A DNA stretch of 64,000 nt, from assembly GCA_026874595.1 (NCBI GenBank), contig CM049318.1, positions 20,681,456-20,745,455 on the forward strand. Direction: 5' to 3'. This document shows, in pieces, positions 46,708 to 59,007 of this stretch. Numbering within the stretch: position 1 is the first letter of the stretch; each line of letters starts with the position of its first letter. This DNA comes from Sipunculus nudus. Its lineage: Eukaryota > Annelida > Sipuncula > Golfingiida > Sipunculidae. A model generated the notes under the pieces. The model was not told the origin of the DNA and ran no database searches. It worked only from the letters and a program-made list of their open reading frames with translations. The translations under genes and the position numbers were made by a program.

Positions 46708-49700
46708 GTAAGTGAACTGATTGCTGTAAATAAATGATATAAATAAATTATAATGTAGTCCTAATAGCAAGTAAATAGTGAAATGCATTTTTTATCAATA
46801 TTTGTTTATAAATTAACAATTGTTTACATAGAGTGAGTATAGAATCTGATCAAAACTGTGGAATGTAAAAAATTTAGGAAAGTTACTTGGAGCACCCACT
46901 TGGTATGTGATCTGTGTTTATTTCAACGATTATGTTCTGTAATCTCTGCTGGGTAGCCTAAGGTATTTCTTCAGTTTGTATTCTGCTGTAAGGTACAATA
47001 ATATGACAACCTGTCTTTTAGTAATGAATTTCATACAAATACTCTTTAATGCATTGAAACAGGTGTATCTTGAACTTTTAGTAGAAATTTGCCTTTTAGA
47101 AGATATCTGGATAATAATAAAAGAGAGGTACACATGCATTACACAAACTGTAAAGTGTTGTTGAATGTTTTGTTTTCCACAGACGAGACCCAAAGTCACT
47201 GACAAAGCCTCAAGGGAAAAATGAAACTGAAGATGATTACAAAAACAGGATAAAACAGAACAAGCCCAGCAAGCACCGCATCCTGTACTTAATCAGACAC
47301 GGACAGTACAACCTAGATGGCAGTACTGACTTTGATCGTATACTGACAGAACTGGGTAAGATTAGCAAATCACAGAAATAACTCAGATATAACTGAACAA
47401 TCTTATCATTAATATGTTGAAGTAAGGTTCATGTTTATTGATCATTTTGAGCAAAGGTGTGAGCATATGTAGGTATATCAGAACCTGCTAGGAGCACTTC
47501 AATTGATTTAAATTGCAGCTGATTTTCTAACCATTTCCTCTGACTGTGCTAGGCAAGCCCCCTGTGAACCCCTCACATCTTCAAATGCTTCAGTAAGACC
47601 TATTATCACTGGGATTCACTTACCATATGTGATCGATTTTGCCAATCATCATTCCAGATTTGATTTACTGCATGTCTGTTGTGCAAATTATCACTCAGCC
47701 TTGAGAAAATTAAATGCAAAGTCTGTAAGTTGATTTTGACAGGCATACCAGGAGCCATGCCATCCTCCCTGTTCTGACTGTGACATTCTTATGACCATCT
47801 TAACATTGATTTTAAACAGATTTACATCTAGAATTTGTTAAAAACAGGGTTGCCAGTGGTGAGGGAAAAGTCGGGAAATTTTAATGGCAATGGTGTTTGT
47901 AGTTGATTATCAGGTTTCATTTTCCCTTTCAATTAAAGTTGTGTTATGTTTGTAGGTTTAATCTTGTTTCCCTTTGATTTTTGTACGCACATGTTGATGA
48001 TGCAGACAATGGATAAACTAAACATATAGCAACAACCATTAATGAGAGGCCAACTGTTTATAAGCGTAATACACAACTAATGTATAGTACCGTAAAATCT
48101 GTGAAATTTCGTACCTCGATGAATTTCGTACATGGTCTTTCTTCAGTAACCATAATTATTAAAATGACATGTTAAATTTCGAACTGCCAGTGGTCTGTTA
48201 AGCCATATTTGACGTTAGCAGGACTGCCGTGAATGTAACACTGACGTAACCTCACCCTGTTATCTGGTTTTGAACAAGCCTACCGGTCCGATCGATGTGA
48301 ATGCCATGCTATTGATAATTAATATGAATTATATCTACATCATATAGAATGTAATTTGACTGAAAACTAAGATTTTTGTTTCAGCGACAATAGAAAAGCT
48401 TAAAATATCTCTTATGTGAGTTGCTTAATTGTCCGGGGTGCGAGCGACACACCGTGAATAACTGACAGACGTCCATGAAGTTTGACGGAGGTTGGAAATT
48501 GGATAATCAGGATTAACTCCGTAAATGATCTCAAGAACACTAGCTTTACGTGCACCGTAAAGGGGCATTTCCGTGTGTAAGCCAGGTTCAAATTGGTCTC
48601 TTTCAAGCAAGCTCAGGGCTCTGGTGTATGTAATAGCAATGTTAATCAGTTTGAAAATTAATGCTAATTTCCATTAAAACATTTAAAATAAATATCTTGA
48701 ATGTCACACCAGAACGACCCAGTTTCGAGTACCCGGGTACCGTATCACCCAACAATCAAGTCACACGAGATCAAACGGTACATCAAAGAGCTGGCAGACG
48801 TTCATGAAGTTTAACGGAGGTTGGATATTTGATATTGGAAAATCAGGATCGATTAACTCTTTAGTTTTTTGTGCACCATTAGTGGGGATTTCCATGCGTA
48901 AGCCAACTGAAAAACGATGTCCCCGGGCAAAGCCCCGGATGTCACGCAATCATGTACGGGTGTCGAGCTTCATGACAGGATTAAATCCTTCAGATATACT
49001 TTTTAAGAATACTTTTCCAAAGTGATTTAATATAAAATGAACAACACAAGTATAGAAAATAATGTTTTTATTCATGAAACTTCATGGTTCACACGGATGA
49101 ATGCAAAATCGGCGAGTGAATACTTGAGGCTCCTGCCACTGCCGACGAGGCATCTCAACTTGTCAAGACCATAATTTTAAAACTGCTGAAATGGATTGTT
49201 AAATTTCGGACTTCCACAAATTTAATTATTTTTTCTGTAAGAAATTTCACAGATTTTACGGTACTAGTAAAACATTTTATACAAAAATGTGAATCTGCAC
49301 AGGTTAAAAATATAACGGCAGAACACAATGCAGTTACTTTGATCCACTTAAACCATTTGTTGTTATTTTGTGATAAAATTTTACACACGATAAATGTTTG
49401 ATATCAGAGTGTAAGGTCCTTTGAAGACTACATTGTCAATTTCAAATATCTATTTACAGTTTGCTTTGCTCTTTGCAGCATTCCAGTTACAATTTTTAAA
49501 TAAGGATTTATTTAGGGTTGGCAGTAAAATGATGTTTTAGAGACCTAGTGTGAATTTGGCAAGGTTGTTTATACTTGAAAACCACCTAAAAGTCAGGGAA
49601 AAGTCAAGGAATATTTTCAACTCTGGCAACCCTGTAATATAATATTGCCACAGGTTCCTAATGCATCTGTTAAAGCTATGAATATCATATTATTCTATTT

Positions 49701-52700
49701 AGGTTTTAATAAATGATAGTAGATAAAGGTTTATTACTTATTTTTCAGGCAGGGAACAGGCCGCTTTGACAGGTCAAAGGTTAAAAGAGCTGAATATTCC
49801 CTACACATTGATGGTTAATTCTTCTATGACAAGGGCCAAGGAAACAGCAGATATTATCTACAAAAATCTCAATGAGGTTCCTCGTAAAACATGTGACCTT
49901 CTGCGAGAGGGAGCACCTATACCCCCAGAGCCCCCTGTTGGTCACTGGAGACCTGAAGTGCACGTAAGCTACTGATGTTGTAACTTGTTTATTTTAAAAT
50001 ATAAACCAGTCTTGCTTAGAATTGCCATTTGGCCTGGGTGAACTTTTTTTCCTGATGTATCAAAGCGTGGTCCATGGAAACAACCTAAACACATTTGTCA
50101 GGTGTGCATGTGACAAACACTTGGTGAATACTGTGGAAGTGGTTAATTTTGCATGTCTGAATTTTCTCATTTTTTCATTTTACAACTTTAAATGCGCAAA
50201 TCAGTATGTATATGTAATTAATGTTGTATCAAATTATTAAAATATTTTAGCTCAGCTGACTATCAGTCATCTGAGCTATAGTCGTGGTCCTTTGTCCGTT
50301 GGCAGTCCATCCGTCCTTTAAACTGGGATGTTTTGAAACCATTGGACCTACGAATCTGAAATGTGGCATACCATTAGAGGTCCCCAAAATCTCCTACCAT
50401 ACCGAAAATTAGGTGAATAGGACTTTGTTCCATTTAGAAATTAAGGAAAAACCTCAATTTTCCCTTAAAAACCCATTGTTACCTTTCAAGACTGGCTAAT
50501 ATCAAAACCACTGACCTGATATTGATCATTTTAAATATAATAATTCTTCTATATGTTTCCTATATACATACCAGAAATTAGTTCAATATTTTTTTAAATT
50601 CTTGAAGTTATGGGCCCGAAAATAATGCACTTTGTAAAAATTCAGGAAATATATTTACTCCCTTATTTTGAGAATTGCTGAAGCTAGAGACTTTTTTTTC
50701 AGGTATGTAACTATATTTAATCAAAATGTAATTGTATACCCAAAATTAGGTCTGAATTTTCAAATTTTATATGTTATTAGCATAAATATAAAATCAGTAC
50801 CTTAAATTTTGCCCTACTTTGACGATGGCATGATTGTTTCCTGTAAGCACTGTTGATATAATTTTCATATCATGCACACATAAGGATTTCAGCTTGTTAG
50901 TTTTGAAAGTTGAAAGAAACTGGCCATTAACTGTAGCTTGAGGTGAGGCATATACTGGTCAGCCAGGCAGCTTATGGCTGGCACCAGTTGATTCAGGTGT
51001 CCAACCCTACACATGTATTAGTTGTTTTGACCAACAACATAACAATAAACAATAAATAAATAAATTTTTATAAGTCTACAATAACAACCTAAGAAAAATT
51101 AAATGAAAATGAATTTGATAGTTGATGAGTAACATGGAATTACCTGGCAATTACTGATGGTTTATGAATCTGTATGGATGGATGAAAATGTATTCCAAAT
51201 AACACCATTTAGTCACCTGTGGTATTTTTCATTTCAATTGTAATAATAATAAAAAAATTTAATTATATTGTTGATTACTATTAGGGATTATATGAAGGAA
51301 ATTAATGATAGACAAAGATGCAGACTTTGATAATATTAATCTAAATTTCCAGGTCTTTTAAAGTGTTTCAGCTTGTTAATTTATATTTATTTCAAAATTT
51401 ATAAGAAAAATATGTCAAAATTTTTAAATTTTACTCAAACAAGTACTGATTAAAGATGTCAATATGTTTAACTAATGACATTAAGACTCGGGGCTGTATC
51501 AGCTGTCACAAGACTAGATGCTAATAATAAAAATTTATATTACTGGTTCCTTTATTTATGTTAATAAAGTTAAACTTGCCCACTTCTAGTTTTCTCCTTG
51601 TATAATTTATAAGCTGTTCTTATCCTTGGGTTATTTATTACACATAAAATGGTTTCATAGCTGAGATGACTTTTAATTTTTAGCTCAGCTGACTGTAAGA
51701 CATCTGAGCTATAGCGATCACTCTTTGTCCATCGTCCGTCCGGCTGTCTGTCAGTTAACAAGGCACAAATCGTAACCACAGGACCTAGAGTCTTCTAACT
51801 TTACATCCAGAGAGGTCCATGAAAAATTTCCTTGGAAACCTGGAATTAGGTCTCTGTTACCCATATTCTACAAGCTATTGGGCTTCGAAGTACCCTCCCG
51901 GAATAATGAAAAAATTGATACAAAAGCTCAAGTATCTGAACAACTAATGCGTTGATTACCATGATTCTTAGCATGGGTATTGATCATGGAGTGTTTCATC
52001 AGTTTCTGCAGACTGGCGGCGCCACCTGTATTTCTTTCGATTTTTTACCATTTTTATCTCAATTTTTTGGACCTCAAAAGATGCCGTCATCTGTAAACAG
52101 GGCACAAATTGTAACTGCTGGACCTGGAATCTTCTCACTTTACATCCAGAAAGGTCCATGATAAGTCTTCTTGGAAACCTGGAATTAGATCTCTGTTACC
52201 CATATTCTTCGAGCCATGGGGCTCCGAAGTACCCCCCAGAATAATGAAAAAATAGATAAAAAAGTTTAAGTATCTGAACAACTGATGCATTGATCTCCAT
52301 GATTCTTTGCATGGATATTAATCATTGAGTGTTTTATCAGTTTCTGCAAATTTGTGGCGCCACCTGTACTTTTTCGATTTTTTAATGATTTTTTTCTCTA
52401 TTTTGAGACCTTAAAGATTCCGTCATCTGTTAACAGGGCACAAATCATAAACACTAGACCTGGAAACTTCTCACTTTACATCCAGAGAGGTCCATGAAAA
52501 GTCTTCTTGGAAACCTGGAATTAGGTCTCTGTTACCCATATTCTTCCTGCTATGGGGCTCAGAAGTACCCCAAAGAAAAATGAAAAATTTGATACAAAAG
52601 CTCAAGTATCTGAACAACTAATGCATTGATCACCATGATTCTTAGCATGGATATTAATCATGGAGAGTTTTATCAGTTTCTGCAGATAGGTGGCGCCACC

Positions 52701-55700
52701 TGTCTTTTTTTCAATTTTTTTAACAATTTTTTTTCTCTATTTTGAGACCTTAAAAGATGCCGTCATCTGTTAACAAGGCACAAATCGTAAACACTGGACC
52801 TGGAATCTTCTAACTATACATCCAGATAGATCCATGAAAAGTCTCCTTGGAAACCTGGAATTAGGTCTCTGTTTCCCATATTCTTCAAGCTATGGGGCTC
52901 CGAAATACCCCCCAGTATAATGAATTCTCTGCATGAATATTCATTGCATGGAGTTTTTCATCAGTTTCTCCATACTTGTGGTGCCACCTGTATTTTTTCG
53001 ATTTTTTACGATTTTTTTCTCTATTTTTGAGACCTTAAAAGATGTGGTCATCTGTTAACAGGGCACAAATCGTGACCGATGGACCTGGAATCTTCTCACT
53101 TTACATCCAGAGAGGTCCATGAAAAGTCTTTTTGGAAACCTGGAATTAGGTCTCTGTTACCCATATTCTCTGAGCTTTTGGGCTTATAAGCACCCCCATC
53201 TTAATTAAAAATTTGATACCAAAGTAGGGCACAAATCATAACCTTTGGGCCCAGAATCTTCTAACTTGACATCCTGAGAGTTCCTTAAAAGTTCTCCCAA
53301 AAACCTGAAATTGGGTCACAGTGAAATATATTCTCAGAGTTTTTGGGTATGTTTGAGCACCCTAGAAATAATGCAAAATATACATAAATTGCCAGATTCA
53401 TCATGAAAAGCCGAGTGGTTTGTCATCAGATTTGTTTTGCTTATGGGTCTTGATGAACTTAAGTTAATATGCATGAACAATGATGTCCCTTAATTAGTTG
53501 TCTGTGCAAGGACATATTGTCAACATGTCAGTCGGCTGAGTGTCATGACCCATGGGTCACTTGTTTTTTGATAAATTAAAAAAAAAAATTTATAAATGAT
53601 AAAAAATCAGATCTTAGACAAGTTCTCCTTATGATTTCTGTACATAATGTTAATAATTGTCATAAGACTCTTGCTATGTCTAGAGCGTAGATTGATGTGA
53701 AAGTAGTCCAAAGTGAATATAATAGTTTTATTCTCTGAATATTAATTAAAGCCATTAAACCTGGTACTTATGATCCTTATTCAAATTTGTGAAATTTGTA
53801 TATTCTGGATTCTCAAGAACTTTGTTTAGCTAAAATTGAATAAATACCAGACATGGTGCGAATACTTTGCAAATATATATGAATGCAAATATGAATATGT
53901 ACTCCATAATTTTTTGCATAAGAATAGGAATACCAGTACAAATGCAAATAATTTCAAAATGTATTCATGAATGTATCATTTATTTTGATTATATTATTAA
54001 GAAAATCTTTTCAGATGATCCTGTTATAATTTTTAATTTAAATTATATTTGACTCAGTATTTGTTATTAATTTTTTATAAATATTTTAACTTATATTATT
54101 TGTGCTAGTGCTACTCTTGGGTAGGGATAACCTGTTATAATTAAATAACAGGTAACTCATTTGTAAAAAGTATAATTAACATGACTGATAATGGACAGTT
54201 TTTTTGTCAAATAATTCTACTGCAGTGTAGATAAAGTTATATGGCCAAGTCAAAACACCATTTCCAACTGTAAATAATATAAATGACATCAATCCTCTTT
54301 CCTGTCTCCAAGGATCTTATAAAAATCTTACATAACTTGAGTTAAAGACCATCATCTCATAATACAGCTTATATTATCACACAAAACCAGCATTTGCCTA
54401 CCTCCTCTTCCAAATCATATTTTGTATCATATATAACAGCTGAGCGCCGTGACCCATGGGTCCTTTGTTAAAAGACAAGTTTGTAGCGCAACCTACCTCC
54501 CACCTAACAACCTCTGGGTGACCGTGTGCATGCCACAGGCGACTGATTGAGTACCGTGACTGCAAGGTGTAAACTATCTGTAATTAACCGGGAAAAGTCA
54601 CATTTGATGATGCAGTGGTACTGCACCCAGCCACATTGTTTGACATCTGAGTAAGTTAAAGAATTGCTCAAAAACAACAACAACTGTGAATACTAACTAG
54701 AAGCAGCCAGCTATATGCGAACAACAAACAGAGCTGACAACAAAACGCAGCTAGCTCTTAACTCTGTCATATTTCAAAGCCATTGGGAGGAGGTTTTTAA
54801 AAGTCTAAAAAGGCTACTTGTTTCACAGTTGTTACTACAAATCACTATAAAAGGGAGGGGATTTCAGCTTAGATATCACTTGCTATGAATTCTTATGACA
54901 ACATGATAACTGTAACATCCTGGTTGAAGAAAACCTAAAATTAAGCGACCCAACACAGAGGAATCTTCCAGACCATCGCATCAGAATAACGCATGTTCAT
55001 AATAAGTGCAAATCTAGCTCCCACTGCCAAAAATTAAAACCCTGCTAACCACTTCCACAGTATCATACTGAAAAACTGGTACCATTTGTGAATAATCAGC
55101 TGTTGAATATATCCAGCCGAGTAAGCTGATTAATAAGTCTTACTGGCAAGTTACATGAAACAGTATAATAAATATGTATTATATTAAATATAAAATATCA
55201 GAGTGTACTGTATTTGATAGAATGCAAACAATTTAATTAATGAGTACACACTATTGAACCATGAAACTGAATTGATAGAATGTTATAAATTGACCAAGGA
55301 ACGGTTATATATTAAAGGGGCCCAGTCACCTATTTGTCCTTTATAAACTTAAGTTAATACCTTTGAGCTTTCATAAAAATAGGCCAGAAATGTAGATATC
55401 ACCGCACACAGGTTGCTTGTTTTGTTTATGTCAGTGTGTTTATGATTTATGGGGGGCCTCAAAAATAATCAAATGAAATTCAGTATGGGCATCAGGGAGC
55501 AAGTCAGATCAGCCAGAGCTTTGCAAATGGCATTTAGCAACAAGTCACCTTTCTACCTCAGCATAAATGCAACCTACCACCGTAGTTTACATTTTTCCCA
55601 TTTGTAAACATTGCTGTGTTTACAAACATGTTGATAAACCATTTTACACATCATACACAAAGACCTTAAAAGATCTTTTCACAACCAAAATTACCCTTAG

Positions 55701-58700
55701 ATCATTGATATATATATATATACACAGGAAGCCAGATATCACATAAATTCCTTTTTAAAAGGTAGGTGATTGGGCACCTTTTAGACTTCTACAGAATGTT
55801 TAGACTGTTTATACATGCTGTGATAAGTTTATGAAGAGTGTGGGTATATTTAATTTGAGGAGTTTTATGAAGACGGGATGAGGATAGAAGCAGCTTTCAG
55901 GAAATACTTTCACCGAGCAGACGTTGACCAGAAAGAGAACAGCCATGAGATCATCGTATGTCACGCTAATGTCATCAGGTACTTTGTCTGCAGGTAAGTT
56001 CTGTTTAAAATTATTTTATTACTTCATAAATGATAATCAAAATAGTATATCTTTAGTTTGCATTGGTAAAATAAGGAAGTCTTTAATATTTAAGTTTTTC
56101 AGCTTTATAATTTCATTTTTTTTACATCATTTGACAATTTTTACCCTTAAGTGGCCTATTTTGATATTTGAGATCAGTTACATGCTTTTTAGCGAACCTG
56201 TGAGCTTATGTGATGGTGCGTCGTCGTGCGTCATGCATCGTTTGTACGTTTACCACAGCTGTCTCAAAAACGGCAGAAGCTAGCATCCCCAATTTTTTGC
56301 AAATAATCAGTCATTTTTTTTAAACTGCATTTTCTTAGATTTTATAGGGAAAAAGCTAAAAAAGCTTTAAAAATCTTCTTCTCCAAAATTGTCAAGCCAA
56401 ATTGTCTAATATTTCACAGAAATGATCCCTGGAACAATCTCTCTCAAGTTTGTTCAAATGGTTCCAGTTCGGAGATTTTTGGCCGAGTTACAGGAGGTTG
56501 AACTTAGTCATCTGTCCAAAAAAGCACACTAAAGTTCAAATCTCAGAAACAGCTAGAGCTATAATCACCTAATTTTGTACCAATATTTATCACATATGTC
56601 ATATCTGAAATTGAGGTATTATTGGCGACACCTACATTGATGTGTTTTTTACAAGACAAAATGTAATTTTAAACTCTTTTAGCTTATACACAGATTTATG
56701 ATGAAACTGTTAAGCTGATTGGTTTAAACTTTACAAGAATTATTCTGTGGTAGGGTTCTGCCAGTTTTATAAGAATAGATTTGGTAAAAACAGCTTTAAA
56801 AGAGCATTGTAGCCAATTGAAAAAGGCTTTCTGTGTTTGAAAACAGATTTGACAACATGCTGAGTTTCAGCAGCCAAGTCAAGAGGTCACTCAGTACAAA
56901 CAGGTGGGGTCCAGACATCACCATGGCAACTGACCTAGCTCTTGTGGGTGTCTAGACAATGTGTCAAGACGTCTAGACACAGCATCTAGAAGTCTAGACA
57001 CAATGTCTAGTTGCAGAATTCCCAGATTATTGGAACTGTATCTTTCAAATGTTTGAAAAAACTTGGTTTGCATTTTAAGCGAATGGGGTTTATCATCAGG
57101 TCACATGTGAACTGCTGCGCCTCATTTTTGGTTGACCTCTGACCTTTCCTCGCTACCCAGCGTCCATTTGTGCATCTGTTTCCAAACATAAACCCACATA
57201 TCTTGGGAACCGTTTGACTGATCAGGCTAAAAATTTTGCGCAAATGTAGCCCTTTGATAGCTTTATAACATACACTAAAAATGGTGGCGCCACCTGCAAC
57301 CATTTTGGCACAGCCTCCATCTGTTCATCTGCCTTAGGATAAAATCTCTCATATCTCAGCAGTGGTTTGACTTTTCCACCTGAAATTTTGAAGGTTTAAA
57401 CATCCTGGACAGCTCTCTTGATTTTATGACAGGTGGCGCCACCTACATTCAGGTTTACTCTGCAGACATCCAAGCTCATATCTCAGGAACCGTTTGACCG
57501 ATTTGGCCAAAATTTTGCTTGTGTATAGATCTCACATAGCTCTTCATCATAGGCAAAACTGGTGGCGCCACCTGCAACCACTTATGCAGAGTGTCCATCT
57601 GTTCATCTGCCTTGGCATAAAATCACTCATATCTCAGCAGTGGTTTGACTTATCCACCTGAAATTTTGCAAGTTTTATACATCCTGGACAATTTTCTCGA
57701 TTTTATGACCTGTGGCACCACCTACATTCACGTTTATGCTGCAGACATCCATGCTAATATGCAACACACCTCACTCTATTCCCCTTGCCACTTAATACAT
57801 GCCTCACTTAACCCCTCCCACATTGAATTCTACGGATACACATAGTCCCTTGTCGACTACCCAAAATCTAGTTTTAAAATGTCCTAGTCTGAAACTTGCA
57901 GGTCTGTAATGTCCATTTTGCTATAATCATAATGACTAAGGTAGATATGCAGGACTTAAGAGGATCAATATTAAATTTTAAAAATTAACCTCTATTCATA
58001 CTCCCAAACCTTGCACAGGTTTGCATTAGGCCTGTAGGCCTTGTTCTGTTTGTCAACATGGGCATATATACTGCATTTACTAACAGCTTGTAAGTAAACA
58101 AGCGCATACCACTATCACAGAGGTGATATAAGAATCTTTTTTTAGCTTGAACTGTACAGGTCTTTCACATGTATAGAGACTAAGCCAGAAATCACACATA
58201 AAGCAGGTGACTAGCCGGCCTTAGGCCATGTCATCTTACTCACTGTCACAAAAACAGGGCCTTACATACACCGCTATTTATATCTTGAACTTCAGGTTAC
58301 CATGCATTATATTATGGGAATTAGCAGAGATCTTTGTTACCTGTTATCATTATCTAAAGGACCTTACCAGCTTCTGTGGTCTAAGATTAGACAGAGCACA
58401 GGAATCAAAGCGTGATATTGTGAGTATAAATCTCAGCTGCAGCATTGAGATTTTTCATGGTCAGGCCCTTGCTGCAGATAAATGGGGAGAATGTGCCTGA
58501 CAGGCATGTTTTGCTAAAAAAAAACAGTGCAACTGTTTGGGGTTGCTTGTTATGACGTAGCATTGGGGAATATCACACACCCAGAGTTTTACACTGAGCC
58601 TGGTTGACACCAGGATTATCGCGTGTAAGCCCCAGTCACATGTCTGAAACTGGAACGGAATTCTGCAGATTTACATGGTACTTAATTAAGCAAGCATTAA

Positions 58701-58943
58701 AACACAAAAAAAAGGACCTTGTCTTCATGTCTCATAAAGAGCATTTTTTTATCTTGTGCTATCTTATCTACAAGGTCTTACACTTTAATTACAGCTACCT
58801 CTTCTTTGGTTTGTTGCATTTTATTGAACTTAAACTGGATGTCATTATGGTTACCATAGTGACATGCAAATGCCCCTTACGGAAACAGACTTGATGTCTT
58901 TCCAGTAACATTCATATCTGTTTTCTTCTATCAGCTTTCATTT

Positions 58944-59007
<64 letters not shown>

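Noticed and set aside
55924-56283. 119-codon frame overlapping PGAM5 exon 4
   Set aside because: It is out of frame with the conserved PGAM5 reading and runs into intron 4 and the Family C repeat.
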